The notes under the pieces are model-generated. The model searched no databases, was not told where the DNA came from, and saw nothing but the letters and a program-made list of their open reading frames with translations. A DNA stretch of 64,000 bases from CAIWHR01 sp963709525. Lineage in GTDB: Bacteria; Pseudomonadota; Gammaproteobacteria; Burkholderiales; Casimicrobiaceae. Made by a program: the position numbers and the translations under genes. Below are positions 44,948-54,800 of this stretch, piece by piece. The stretch is from contig CAVPXB010000002.1 in assembly GCA_963709525.1 (NCBI GenBank), forward strand, positions 1 to 64,000. Reading direction: 5' to 3'. Numbering within the stretch: the first letter of the stretch is position 1; every line of letters begins with the position of its first letter.

Positions 44948-45519
44948 CGGTTGGAGATGCCGGCGGGGCACCCGACCGGGTCGTCGACGGCGAACTTGGT
45001 GTCGCACATACGGATGCCGGTGGCTGACTTGTCGTTGCCGACGACGACATGCAGGATGCGTGGGTCCGAGACCATGGTCGTGGTGAACTGGAGGTCGGTG
45101 ATGGGTTTGGAGCCGTCGTAGTTGGTCGGCAGGATGCGCCCGAGACCATTGAAGGTGATGGCGGCGCCAGCACCGAGGCTGTCGATGGTCGCCTTCGCGG
45201 CGCCCTCCGAAAACTTGTACGACTGGATGGCGTTCTCTACCGAGCCGTCAGCCGGGTCGATCTCGTCGATCTACCAACCGCCGGCAATGAGCGAGAACTG
45301 CACCGGCGCATTGCGCTTGACCGCCTCGGCATTGGCCTGTCGCAAGCCGGCGAGCGTGTTCTCTGCCGCGTTCCGAACGTTGGTGTTGGCGATAAAGTCG
45401 CGGTACGCGGGCGCCGCCAGCAGCAGCAGGATCGCCGCAATGGTCAGGCCGATCATCAACTCGATCAGCGTCATGCCGCGCAGCGCGGCACGACCACGGC
45501 CAGGTCCGGTCAGCCGCAT
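44944..45519 (-). CDS. fimT: GspH/FimT-type pseudopilin with in-frame amber codon
   Basis: ATG 45,519 (MRLTGPGRGRAALRGMTLIE) carries the prepilin motif RGMTLIELMIGLTIAAILLL. The reading frame is interrupted by TAG at 45,271-45,273 (FSLIAGGW, stop, IDEIDPADGSV) and continues in the same frame to a normal end (CDTKFAVDDPVGCPAGISNR) and TGA at 44,944. A single C-to-T change from CAG (Gln) would explain it. The whole protein would be 191 residues, right for the family. It overlaps pilE by 10 bp and pilV by 4 bp. Either a true nonsense mutation or one consensus error. Confidence 0.85.
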
Positions 45520-45941
45520 TCGCCCCCCTTGCGGGTGAGCCAGCACGATCCGTTGGAGCCCCAATCGCCCGGACCCTTCGACGTCCTCACATTGTCCTGG
45601 TTGACCGTGTATTCGAAGCCGCTCATGCCGTTGGCGGAGCCTTCGCCCTTGAGGGCATAGGTGGTTAGCGTTGGCGCTCCATCGCAGCCGACCTTGAAGC
45701 TCTTGGTCGACCAGTCCTGGCAGCCACCAACGTAGGTGCGATTGTCGAGGAAGAAGCGTTCCATCCGGGTTCGGGCGTCGGCGAGCGCGGACGTCGCCTC
45801 GATGATCCGCGACCGGCGCACGTAGTCGTTGTAGAGTGGCAGCGCGGCAGCGGCAAGAAAGCCGACGATCGCGATCACGATCATCAACTCGATCAGCGTA
45901 AAGCCGCGGAAGCTCGAAGGGGCTGGGCGTGCGTGTTGCAT
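45510..45941 (-). CDS. pilE: PilE-type major/minor type IV pilin
   Basis: 143 residues from ATG 45,941, with AAGGA seven bases upstream; the ATG at 45,947 lies too close to that site. The leader is MQHARPAPSSFRG, then FTLIELMIVIAIVGFLAAAA, the class III prepilin site with Glu5. The C-terminal domain has the disulfide pair of pilins (GGCQDWS ... VGCD and SNGSCWLTRKGGEC) and NDYVRRSRIIEATSALADAR at the helix end. Clean frame. It sits in the minor-pilin operon and so is probably the PilE-type minor pilin, though a role as major subunit cannot be excluded. Confidence 0.88.
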   Translation of the reverse strand: MQHARPAPSSFRGFTLIELMIVIAIVGFLAAAALPLYNDYVRRSRIIEATSALADARTRMERFFLDNRTYVGGCQDWSTKSFKVGCDGAPTLTTYALKGEGSANGMSGFEYTVNQDNVRTSKGPGDWGSNGSCWLTRKGGECG

Positions 45942-46107
45942 CTTCATTTCCTTTTTCACCGATCCCATCCTAGGCGTGCGGGAACCGGTTTGCCATGCAT
46001 CCCCGACTAGTGGCGAAGCGCGGGGAACGGGCGGCGGCACGCCTGTTGCTATCGCGCCACCCGACCGATGAACGGGCAATTTGGCGCCGCCATCGGCGCC
46101 TTGAAAG

Positions 46108-46200
46108 TGAGTCGACCAATTTTGCAGGAGCGGCACGGTCTTGCAGGAGGGCCTTCAGGCCCGAATGCGTTTCGCGGCTGAAGCCGCTCCTACAGGGTTT
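46108..46200. repeat. REP-like element
   Basis: Contains TTGCAGGAGCGGC, TTGCAGGAGGGCCTTCAGGC and CGCGGCTGAAGCCGCTCCTACAG, the GCGGCTGAAGCCGC hairpin word found again at 47,060 and 49,727. It lies in the 290-bp gap upstream of pilE; the rest of the gap shows no gene. Confidence 0.8.
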
Positions 46201-46232
46201 CAGCCTTCGTCGCGGTTTCTGCATTGCAAGCG

Positions 46233-46793
46233 TCAGGGACAACGATCGGGAGTTCTCTCGATGCGGACGCGACCGCTGTGGGCGAGCACGACCTTGACTG
46301 CATTGCGTCCGGGGAGGCAAGCAACAAACGTGCCCATTTGCAGGCCGCCGTTGAGGAGCCGGGCGTGGCCGACGCTGGTATAGGAAACGTAGTCGGCGAC
46401 CGGGCGGTTGCCGGTGATGGTGATGGCGTGCTGCGCGGGGCCTTCGACGTACAGCGTCAGTTCGTCGTCGTCGTGGACGGCGTTGCGGTTGTCGTCGATG
46501 AACAGCAGCCAACCCTGGTCCCAGCCGCCGGTGTCGGTGCAACTGCGCCGATCGGGCGACTTGCACAGCGTGGCGCGAAAGCCCGTGCGCATGGCTTCGC
46601 TGCGGGCGCGCGTCAGCGACCACGCCAATGCCTCCGACTGGTTGCGCAACCGGGAATCGGCGATCCAGTCGCGATAGTGGGGCGCCGCCATGACCAGCAA
46701 CAAGGCGACAATGGTGAGCCCGATGGCGAGTTCGATCAGCGTCGCGCCTTTCGCCGGCGACGCGTTTTGAGAGGTTGGATGGCGGTGGACCAT
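46233..46793 (-). CDS. fimT: GspH/FimT-type pseudopilin
   Basis: 186 residues from ATG 46,793, with GGGAG upstream. The leader ends NASPAKG and is followed by ATLIELAIGLTIVALLLVMA. Then RNQSEALAWSLTRARSEAMR, the FimT/GspH helix end, and a beta-rich C-terminus with CKSPDRRSCTDTGGWDQGWL and FVACLPGRNAVKVVLAHSGRV. Clean frame, in contrast to the second FimT-like gene 1.3 kb downstream. It is the first gene of the pilus cluster, separated from pilE by a REP-containing gap, so it may be transcribed separately. Confidence 0.85.
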   Translation of the reverse strand: MVHRHPTSQNASPAKGATLIELAIGLTIVALLLVMAAPHYRDWIADSRLRNQSEALAWSLTRARSEAMRTGFRATLCKSPDRRSCTDTGGWDQGWLLFIDDNRNAVHDDDELTLYVEGPAQHAITITGNRPVADYVSYTSVGHARLLNGGLQMGTFVACLPGRNAVKVVLAHSGRVRIERTPDRCP

Positions 46794-46915
46794 GCGGACT
46801 CCCGGCGCAGGCGCCCAGTGCTGCGCGATCTGCCGTCGATGGTCGCGCCGGGCGCGGCGAGGTTCCATCGTCCGGAGGGCATAGGTCGGGCGTCGGAGTG
46901 CGGTCGCAACGGTTG

Positions 46916-47085
46916 AGGTCTTGCAGGAGCGCATTCAGGCGCGAACGCATTGGTGCGACCGTCATTCGCAGCCATAGCCGCTCCCACAAGAGTGCGCAAT
47001 GGCTGAGGTCTTGCAGGAGCGGCTATCGCCGCGATGTCCTTGTGCGAGATGTCGCATCGCGGCTGAAGCCGCTCGTACAGCCGGT
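46916..47085. repeat. Cluster of REP-like elements
   Basis: Four partial copies of the TTGCAGGAGCG / GCGGCTGAAGCCGCTC words between the divergent fimT and isomerase genes: 46,919, 46,975, 47,013 and 47,060. One copy is altered to CGGCTATCGCCGCGATG. No gene is seen in 46,794-47,185. Confidence 0.8.
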
Positions 47086-47185
47086 CCCTCGGCCGTTCGA
47101 TGCTGTCTGTGAATGCGTGGACGGCATCGCCTGCGCCGCGCGATAATCGCGCATCGTCCAAGATCCGAACCGCGTCTGGATCGCC

Positions 47186-47827
47186 ATGAAGCTCTACGAC
47201 TACTTCCGTTCGTCCGCCGCGTATCGCGTGCGCATCGCGCTGAACCTCAAGGGGCTCGCCCCCGAGCGCGAGTTCATCCCCTTGCGCAGGAACGTCCAGC
47301 GCAGCCACGACTACCTCTCGGTCAACCCGCAGGGACTCGTGCCCGTGCTGCTGACCGACGAGGGCGACACGCTGACGCAATCGCTGGCGATCATCGAGTG
47401 GCTCGACGAGACGCATCCGACGCCGCCGCTGTTGCCCGGGTCGCCGTCGGCGCGTGCGCGGGTGCGTTCCCTTGCGCTGGCGGTTGCGTGCGAGATCCAT
47501 CCGCTCAACAACCTGCGCGTGTTGAACTACCTCACCGGCACGCTCGGCGTCACGCCGGCGCAGAAGGATGGCTGGTACCGCTACTGGTGCGACGTCGGGC
47601 TCGAAGCGATCGAGACGCGGCTCGCACGCGAGTCGGAGACGGGCCGCTTTTGCCATGGCGATACGCCGACGCTGGCCGACATCTGTCTGGTTCCGCAGCT
47701 TGCCAATGCCCGGCGCCTGGCCGTCGATCTGGGCGCTTATCCCACGCTGCAGCGCATCGAGGCCGAGTGTCTCGCGCTGCCGGCATTTGCCGATGCGGCC
47801 CCGGCGAAGCAGCCGGATGCGGAGTGA
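47186..47827 (+). CDS. maiA: Zeta-class GST: maleylacetoacetate/maleylpyruvate isomerase
   Basis: 213 residues, normal length. The zeta-class glutathione-site motif SSAAYRVRIALNLKG (residues 9-23) and the QGLVPVLLTDEG and TQSLAIIEWLDE segments mark the thioredoxin-like domain. The helical C-terminal domain has LADICLVPQLANARR. It isomerises the cis-double bond of maleylacetoacetate (tyrosine/homogentisate) or maleylpyruvate (gentisate), using glutathione. The adjacent small fumarylacetoacetase-family hydrolase would take the product, so the pair resembles nagL-nagK of gentisate pathways. The ring-cleavage dioxygenase is not in the window, so the substrate remains open. Confidence 0.88.
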   Translation: MKLYDYFRSSAAYRVRIALNLKGLAPEREFIPLRRNVQRSHDYLSVNPQGLVPVLLTDEGDTLTQSLAIIEWLDETHPTPPLLPGSPSARARVRSLALAVACEIHPLNNLRVLNYLTGTLGVTPAQKDGWYRYWCDVGLEAIETRLARESETGRFCHGDTPTLADICLVPQLANARRLAVDLGAYPTLQRIEAECLALPAFADAAPAKQPDAE

Positions 47828-47875
47828 GGCAAGATTCGTCGAATCCGGCACACGGATGTATCAGCAGGTTCCATT

Positions 47876-47958
47876 CGGGTCCTTCGACAAGCTTCCTTCG
47901 ACAAGCTTCCTTCGACAAGCTTCCTTCGACAAGCTCAGGACGAACGGTTTGATCATCT
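47876..47958. repeat. Dispersed 'TTCGACAAGCTCAGG' repeat with internal short tandem copies
   Basis: CCTTCGACAAGCTT is repeated three times at 13-bp spacing (47,881-47,920), followed by one complete CTTCGACAAGCTCAGGACG and GAACGGTTTGATCAT. Confidence 0.85.
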
Positions 47959-48037
47959 CCTGCTGCGTCGAGCCCATCGCGCCTGAATGCGCCGCGGCGG
48001 GCCTCCCTCAACTCTTTGCCACCTCAAGGATATCCCG

Positions 48038-48748
48038 ATGAGTTACGTCATTCCGCTGTGGGACACGCCCTCCGTGCCGGTTGCGGGCAGCGACGCGCGT
48101 TTTCCCGTGCGTCACGTCTATTGCGTCGGCCGCAACTACGCCGAGCACGCCAAGGAGATGGGCGGCGACGTGGCGAAGGAGCCGCCGTTCTTCTTCACCA
48201 AGCCTGCCGATTCGATCGTTCCGGTGCTGCCGCCGGCAATCGGGGAGGTCCACTATCCGCTGGCCTCGAAGGATTACCAGCACGAGATCGAACTGGTCGT
48301 CGCCATCGGCAAGCGCGGCGTCAAGCTGACGCCCGAAGCGGCGCTCGAGATCGTCTGGGGCTATGCGGTCGGCCTCGACATGACGCGGCGCGACCTGCAG
48401 ATCAACATGCGCGAAAAGAAGCGGCCGTGGGACATCGGCAAATCGTTTGCCGAGGCCGCGCCCATCGGTCCGATCCATCCGGTCATCGCGGTCGGCCATC
48501 CGGCGAAGGGTCGCATCTGGCTGGATGTCAACGGCACGACGCGCCAGCAGGGCGATCTTTCGGATCTCATCTGGGACGTGCCGAACACGCTCGCCTTCCT
48601 GTCGCAGTTCTACGAGTTGTTGCCGGGCGATCTCGTGTTCACCGGCACGCCGTCGGGGGTCGCGCCGGTCGTTGCGGGCGACCGTCTCTCGGGCGGGGTC
48701 GAGGGCGTGGGCACGCTGTCGATCGCGATCGTGCCGCCGCTGGCATGA
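48038..48748 (+). CDS. Fumarylacetoacetase-family hydrolase (fumarylpyruvate hydrolase-like)
   Basis: 236 residues from ATG 48,038, with AAGGA seven bases upstream. It has the short FAH fold: CVGRNYAEHAKEMG, the metal-binding EIELVVAIGKRG and GYAVGLDMTRRDLQ, KSFAEAAPIGP, and the ending LLPGDLVFTGTPSGVAPVVAGD. Full-length fumarylacetoacetases are about 420 residues. This short form is typical of fumarylpyruvate hydrolases and related C-C hydrolases needing Mg or Mn. It lies 210 bp after the isomerase and overlaps the next gene by 4 bp (ATGA), so the three probably form one catabolic operon. Confidence 0.88.
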   Translation: MSYVIPLWDTPSVPVAGSDARFPVRHVYCVGRNYAEHAKEMGGDVAKEPPFFFTKPADSIVPVLPPAIGEVHYPLASKDYQHEIELVVAIGKRGVKLTPEAALEIVWGYAVGLDMTRRDLQINMREKKRPWDIGKSFAEAAPIGPIHPVIAVGHPAKGRIWLDVNGTTRQQGDLSDLIWDVPNTLAFLSQFYELLPGDLVFTGTPSGVAPVVAGDRLSGGVEGVGTLSIAIVPPLA

Positions 48749-49650
48749 GCCCGAAGGGCCGCCCCGAGGGCGAATGCCGGAGCGCGCAGCACGAAGGCAG
48801 TCCAGTGAGTGGATTCACCCGCGAATTCGTCGAGCGCGGGTACAACAATCGCGCCGCCTGTCCCGACCATCCGCACTGGCTGGAGGAGTATGCCCGGCTG
48901 TCGGCCGCCGTCTACGCCGGCTCCGAAGTCCGGCGCGATCTGCGCTACGGCGCGGGGCCCAAGGAGACGCTGGATCTGTTCCTTCCGGCAGGGCCGGCAC
49001 GCGGCACCTACGCGTTCTTCCACGGCGGCTATTGGCGCGCGCTCGACAAGACCGACTTCGCGTTTGTGGCGGCACCGTTCGTTGCCCGCGGCATCGCGGT
49101 GGCCAGCGTCAACTACGACCTTTGCCCCGACGTTTCGATTGCACACATCGTCGACGAGTGTCGGCGGGCGGTGGCCTGGATCGCACGCGAGGGCCAGCGG
49201 CACGGTGCTGACGCGTCGCGGCTGGTGATCGGCGGCCACTCGGCGGGCGGGCATCTCGCGGCGATGATGTATGTGACCGACTGGCGGACCCGGGGCTTCG
49301 AGCGGGCGCCGTTCCACGCCGGCGTCACGCTGTCGGGGGTACACGATCTCGCGCCGATGACGCTGTTCTCGTTCAACGGCGACCTGAAGCTCGACGACGC
49401 AAGCGCTCGTGCGCTTTCACCGGTCGCGCATCCCCCGTTGGTGGACGCGCCGCTGCTGATGGCGGTGGGAGCGGCGGAGACCAGCGAATTCATCCGCCAG
49501 GCCCGCCTGCTGTGGGACCTGTGGGCCGCGCAGCGGCCGGCAGGGGCGACGGCGCCGCTGCTGGTCGAGGGCAAGAACCACTTCAGCGTGATTGCCGAAT
49601 ACGCCGCTGCGGACAGCGTGCTGACACGGGCGACGCTTGCGCTGTTCTGA
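48745..49650 (+). CDS. Alpha/beta hydrolase, arylformamidase (kynurenine formamidase)-like
   Basis: 301 residues from the ATG that overlaps the previous stop, or 281 from GTG 48,805, which has GAAGGCAG in front and begins right before the conserved part (SGFTREFVERGYNNRA). Motifs: oxyanion-hole HGGYW (FFHGGYWRALDKTDFAF), nucleophile GGHSAGGHL and a late His in GKNHFSVI. HGGYW plus GHSAGG is the signature of the esterase-type kynurenine formamidase group. It would hydrolyse N-formylkynurenine or a related amide/ester. No other tryptophan-catabolic gene is nearby, so the substrate is uncertain. Confidence 0.8.
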   Translation: MSPKGRPEGECRSAQHEGSPVSGFTREFVERGYNNRAACPDHPHWLEEYARLSAAVYAGSEVRRDLRYGAGPKETLDLFLPAGPARGTYAFFHGGYWRALDKTDFAFVAAPFVARGIAVASVNYDLCPDVSIAHIVDECRRAVAWIAREGQRHGADASRLVIGGHSAGGHLAAMMYVTDWRTRGFERAPFHAGVTLSGVHDLAPMTLFSFNGDLKLDDASARALSPVAHPPLVDAPLLMAVGAAETSEFIRQARLLWDLWAAQRPAGATAPLLVEGKNHFSVIAEYAAADSVLTRATLALF

Positions 49651-49723
49651 GGCGCCATCGTGGGAGGTGGCGAGCTTGGGGGACAGAACGGCTTTAGCCG
49701 CCAACACGCCGGGGCGGGAAGGT

Positions 49724-49790
49724 GAATCGCGGCTGAAGCCGCTCCCACAGAGGATGGGGGTGCAGGAGCGGCTTCAGCCGCGAATCGGTG
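49724..49790. repeat. REP-like pair in inverted orientation
   Basis: ATCGCGGCTGAAGCCGCTCC (from 49,724) and GGAGCGGCTTCAGCCGCGAAT (from 49,766) face each other across about 20 bp, so the transcript could form a long hairpin. This is the standard paired-REP layout. Confidence 0.85.
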
Positions 49791-49823
49791 GCCGGGCTGT
49801 GGCTCCAAGCTTGCCAGATCTGG

Positions 49824-49842
49824 CGTCAGTCTCGAACTGACG
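49824..49842. other. Hairpin CGTCAGT-N5-ACTGACG
   Basis: A perfect 7-bp inverted repeat with loop CTCGA. The arms contain ACTGAC, the same half-site word as the two operator-like sites 80 bp downstream, but in the reverse arrangement. No T-run follows, so it is not a clear terminator. Confidence 0.4.
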
Positions 49843-49909
49843 ATCCCACGCCGCGCTCGAAGTCGGCGAACCTGATGGCCAGGTTTCGTGTCGGGCCAGT
49901 CCTCAGACA

Positions 49910-49961
49910 ACTGACCGCGGGTCACTTTACTCGTTCGCCCCCTAAGTGACCGCAAGTCAGT
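49910..49961. promoter_or_regulatory. Two operator-like palindromes upstream of tetR
   Basis: Site 1 (49,910-49,927) reads ACTGACCGCGGGTCACTT. Site 2 (49,944-49,961) is the reverse complement form, ACTGACTTGCGGTCACTT. They share ACTGAC-N4-GGTCACTT, face each other, and their centres lie 34 bp apart, about three helical turns. They end 23 bp before the tetR start. Binding by the TetR protein is inferred from position and symmetry. Confidence 0.65.
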
Positions 49962-49984
49962 TAATCATCCGGCAGCGCTAAACA

Positions 49985-50666
49985 ATGGTCATCCGCCAGC
50001 GCGCCATTCAGGCCATCGACAAGCAGGAACGCCACGACGCCATCCTCGATGCGGCGGAGCGCCTGCTGGCGCGCGCGCCCGATCGGGTCGCGAGCGTGGC
50101 CGAGGTCGCCGACGAGGCGGGGCTCGGCAAAGGCACCGTCTATCTGTACTTCCCCAGCAAGGAAGAGCTGCTGCTCGCGGTCCACGAGCGGGCCATGGAC
50201 AGTTTCTTTGCCGACGTGGCCGATACCGTCGCCCGGCCGACGACGGTCAGGATCGATGACATTCTGGAACTGACGTGGCGGCACATCGTGGAGCCGCCGC
50301 TCGTCCTCCCCCTTGCCGCCCGCTGTTTCGGCTTGATGGCGCACAGCATCCCCCCGGCAGCGGCGTGCGCGTTCAAGGAGCGGATGGGCAAGCGGCTCGC
50401 CCTGGTCGGCGCCGGATTGGAACGGCAGTTTCCACAGTTGCCCGGTGGCGGCGGGGCGGCGCTCCTGCGGCGAAGCTACGCCTTGATGATCGGCCTGTGG
50501 CAGATGTCGAACGCCACGCGCGGCGATCCGTCGTCATGCGGTGCGGGATCCGGTGGCCTCAACTCGATTTTTGTTCCGGAACCCTTTCCCGTCGAACTCG
50601 ATCGCGCGTTGCGCGCGCTCTGGCAGGGAACGCTCGACGCGCCAGCCGATTCGACCCCACGCTTAG
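49985..50666 (+). CDS. TetR/AcrR-family repressor of the RND operon
   Basis: ATG 49,985 (MVIRQRAIQAIDKQERHDAI). The N-terminal helix-turn-helix is classic (VASVAEVADEAGLGKGTVYLYFPSKEELLLAV, about residues 37-68), followed by a helical ligand domain with LIGLWQMSN and a C-terminus PVELDRALRALWQGTL. The open frame as printed runs on past the next gene to 51,067. One base too many or too few between about 50,530 and 50,650 would bring it to TAG 50,664-50,666, 9 bp before the adaptor gene, giving about 226 residues as expected. It probably represses itself and the pump via the two upstream palindromes. Confidence 0.82.
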
Positions 50667-50675
50667 GTATCCGTC

Positions 50676-51817
50676 ATGCGCTTTGGTCCCGGAATCTTCT
50701 TGCTGTTATCCACCCTCGTACTCGCAGGATGCGCGAAGCACGAGCCCGTGGCCGAGGTCGTCCGTCCGGTCCAGCTCGCGGAAGTGAAGCTGGGCAGCGC
50801 GGCGAACGATTCGGTCTTCGCCGGCGAGGTGAAACCGCGGCACGAGGCGGATCTCGCTTTCCGCATCGGCTGGCAAGATCATTGCCCGCCAGGTCGAAGT
50901 GGGAACGCGGGTCAAGAAGGGGCAGGTGCTTGCACGCATCGATGCCGCGGATGTGGGCCTGCAGATGGAAGCCGCCAAGGCCTCCATGGCGGCGGCCGAA
51001 GCCGAGGCCACCTTCGCGCAGGCCGAATACGAGCGCTACCAGAACCTCTTCCGCGAGAAATTCGTGAGCGCGAGCGCGCTGGAGCAGAAACGCAACGTCG
51101 CCAACGCCAATCGGGCGCGGCTCGACCAGGCGCGGGCGCAACTTTCCGTCACCCAGAACCAGGCCGCGTACGCGACGCTGCAGGCGCCCGACGACGGCGT
51201 GATCACGGCGGTGACGGCGGAGCCTGGCCAGGTCGTCGCGGCGGGGCAGACGGTGTTGAAGCTCGCCCGCGAGGACCAGCGCGAGGTCGCGATCAGCGTG
51301 CCGGAAGGTCGCATCGGCGAGATCAGGGGCGCGCCGCAACTGGCGGTTTTCCTGTGGGCCAATCCGCAGAAACTCTATCCCGCCCGGGTGCGCGAGATCG
51401 CGCCGGCGGTCGACGCCGTGACCCGCACCTTTGCCGTTCGCGTATCGATCCTGCAGCCCGATGCGGACCTGCAATGGGGCATGACCGCCAACGTGGGCCT
51501 TCGGGGCGAGGCGTCGGCGTCAGCCGCGCTGATTCCGTCGGCGTCGCTCTACCGCAAGGATGGCGCACCGGCGGTATGGGTCTATGACCCGACAATCGCA
51601 CAAGGTCTCGCTGCGTCCCGTGCAGGTGACGCAATATCGCGAGGACGGCGTGGTCGTGGCGTCGGGGCTCAATGCGGGCGAGCGGATCGTCGCCGCCGGC
51701 GCCAACAAGCTGCAGCCGGGCCAGGTGGTCCGGCCCTACGACGGGGGCGCGGGGGCCGCGGGACCTGCGCCATCGCCCGCATCGGCACCCGCGCCGGTGA
51801 CGGCGACGAAATCCTGA
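50676..51817 (+). CDS. RND efflux periplasmic adaptor (membrane-fusion lipoprotein), two frame slips
   Basis: ATG 50,676 (MRFGPGIFLLLSTLVLAGCA) has a lipobox LAGC with Cys19 as the lipid attachment site. Adaptor landmarks: the first half-lipoyl (FAGEVKPRHEADLAFRIGG ... GTRVKKGQVLARIDAADV), a coiled-coil hairpin (MEAAKASMAAAEAEATFAQA through RLDQARAQLSVTQNQ), the second half-lipoyl (ATLQAPDDGVITAVTAEPGQ), and beta-barrel and membrane-proximal domains ending AGERIVAAGANKLQPGQVV. Slips lie near 50,870 and 51,595; corrected length is about 380 residues. It links the inner-membrane pump downstream with an outer-membrane channel, not encoded here. Confidence 0.85.
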
Positions 51818-51843
51818 GTCCGCGCCACGACATCGGTCACGGC

Positions 51844-54800
51844 ATGAGCGCTCCTTCCCGATCCCCGCGCTTCGTCGCGGTTCAACCTCTCCGAGTGGGC
51901 GCTGGAGCACCAGCCGCTGGTGTTCTTTCTGATCCTGGTCTCCGCCGTGATGGGCGTGCTCTCCTACGGGCGGCTGGGTCAATCGGAGGACCCGCCATTC
52001 ACGTTCAAGGTGATGGTCATCAAGACCAACTGGCCGGGGGCGTCGGCGCGGGACGTCGAGCAGCAGGTGACCGACCGCATCGAGCGCAAGTTGCAGGAAG
52101 TCCCGAATGTCGACTGGGTGCGGAGCTACTCGAGGCCGGGCGAGTCGCTGGTGTTTTTCGCGATCCGCGACTCGATGCCGGCGGCCGAGGTGCCCGAGAC
52201 CTTCTACCAGGTGAGAAAGCGCGTCGGCGACATGCGCAATAACCTGCCCTCGGGGATCCAGGGGCCGTACTTCAACGACGAGTTCGGCGACACCTACACC
52301 AACATCTACGCGATGACCGGCGACGGTTACGGCTATCGGGAGCTGAAGGAGTTCGGCGACCGCCTGCGCGCCGAGTTGCTGCGGGTCCCCGGGGTCGCCA
52401 AGGTCGACTTCATCGGCGAGCAGGAAGAGAAAGTGTTCGTCGAGCTTTCCAACAGCAAGCTCGCCACGCTGGGCATCGAGCCGGCGCAGATCTTCGCCAC
52501 GCTGACGACCCAGAATGCGGTGGCGGCGTCAGGCGTGTTCGACACCGCGACGGACAGGATCCACCTGCGGCCGTCGGGTGCGTTCGCCAGCATCGAGTCG
52601 ATTCGCGACATATCGATACGCGCCAACGGCCGCATCTTCCGCCTGGGCGACATCGCGACGGTGTCGCGCGGCTACGTCGATCCGCCGCAGCAGAAGATGC
52701 GCTTCCACGGGCGCGAGGCGCTGGGCGTGGGCATCACCATGGTCAAGGGGGGCGACGTCATTGCGCTGGGGCGCGGGCTCGACGCCGAGGTCAAGCGCGT
52801 GGCGGGAGAGCTGCCGGTCGGCGTCGAGATCGGTACCGTGGCGAGCATGCCCGAAGCCGTCCAGCGTTCCATCAACCAATTCGTGCGCTCGCTCACCGAG
52901 GCGGTGATCATCGTGCTCGCCGTGTCGCTCCTGAGCCTGGGATTGCGCACCGGGCTGGTGGTTGCGGTGTCGATTCCGCTGGTGCTGGCGATCACCTTCA
53001 CCTGCATGTGGCTGTTCGACATCGGCCTGCACAAGATCTCGCTGGGCGCGCTCATCCTGTCGCTGGGCCTGCTGGTCGACGATGCGATCATCGCCGTCGA
53101 GATGATGGCCATCAAGCTCGAACAGGGCTATGACCGCTTCCGGGCGGCCAGCTTTGCCTACACCAGCACGGCGTTTCCGATGCTCACCGGCACACTGATC
53201 ACCGTCGCCGGCTTCCTGCCCATTGCCACGGCGAAGAGCGGCACCGGCGAATACACGCGCACGATCTTCCAGGTCTCCGCGATCGCGCTGATCGCCTCGT
53301 GGGTCGTCGCCGTCATCGTCATCCCCTACCTGGGCTATCGGCTGCTGCCCGATTTCAGCAAACCCCGTCCGGCGCCGCTGATCATGCGCATCATTGCCCG
53401 CCTGCGCGGACGGCCGGCGCCGGCGCCCCGGGTGGCGGCCCACGAGGGCGATGCCGATCACGTGTACCAGACGCCTTTCTATCGCTTCTTGCGCGCCCGG
53501 ATCGACTGGGCGGTCGGCCATCGCGCGTTCGTCATCGTGGCCACGCTCGCCGTGTTCGCCTCGTCGCTGGCGCTGTTCCGTTTTGTTCCGCAGCAGTTCT
53601 TCCCGTCGTCGTCGCGTCCCGAACTGCTGGTCGACCTGCGCCTGCCGGAAGGCAGTTCGTTCGCGGCGACGCTGGTCGAGGCGAAGCGGATGGAGGGGAT
53701 CCTGGACCGCGAACCCGGCATCGACAGCTACGTCGCCTATGTCGGGTCCGGGACACCGCGCTTCTACCTGCCGCTGGACCAGCAATTGCAACAGTCCAAT
53801 TTTGCGCAGTTCGTATTGGTTGCCAACAGCAACGCCGAGCGGGAACGGGTGCGCGCGCGCCTGCTGCAGCTCTTCGAGGACGACTTTCCCGCGCTGCGCG
53901 GCCGCGTCTCGAGGCTCGAAAACGGCCCGCCCGTCGGCTTCCCGGTGCAGTACCGCGTTTCCGGCGAGGACATTCCCAAGGTGCGCGCCATCGCCCAGCG
54001 CGTGGCGGAGGTGATGCGCGCCGACCCGTCGACGTCGAACGTGCAGTTCGACTGGGACGAGCCGGTCAAGGTGATCCGGCTCGCGATCGACCAGAACAAG
54101 GCGCGGGTGCTGGGACTGTCGACACAGGATGTCTCGGCCTTCCTCAACAACTCGGTGTCCGGGCTCACCGTCACGACTTTTCGCGAACGCGACAAGCAGG
54201 TCGACGTCGTCATTCGCGGCGCCGCCGCCGAGCGTGCCGCGCTGTCTTCGGTGAAGGACCTCGCCGTGCCGTCGAAAAACGGCAAGGCGGTGCCGATCAC
54301 GCAGATCGCGGACATCCGCTACGAGCAGGAAGAAGGAATCGTGTGGCGGCGCAACCGCCTGCCGACGGTCACCGTGCGCTCGGACGTCAAGGGGGACGCG
54401 CAGGGGCCCGACGTCGCCAGTCGCATCAACCCGCAACTCGACGACCTGCGGGCATCGCTGCCGCTCGGGTATCGGATCGAGATCGGCGGCGCCATCGAAG
54501 ACTCGACGCGGGGCCAGAAATCGATCGCCGCCGGCGTGCCGCTGCTGGTGCTGTCGGTGCTGACACTCCTGATGCTGCAGTTGAGGAGCTTCTCCCGGAC
54601 GCTGATGGTCGTGCTCACCGCGCCGCTGGGACTCATCGGCGTCGTCGCGGCGTTGCTCGCCTTCGGCAAGCCGTTCGGGTTTGTCGCCATGCTGGGCACG
54701 ATTGCGCTGTCGGGCATCATCATGCGCAACGCGGTGATCCTCGTCGACCAGATCGAACGGGACATCGCGCAGGGCGGGACGCGGTGGGACGCGATCGTCG

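Noticed and set aside
49824..49845. Possible tRNA T-arm (GTCAGTTCGAGACTGAC on the minus strand)
   Set aside because: No matching acceptor, D or anticodon arms are found around it, and the T-loop ends in A where a pyrimidine is expected.
52529..54436. 635-codon minus-strand open frame opposite the RND permease
   Set aside because: Antisense shadow of a full-length, motif-complete transporter.
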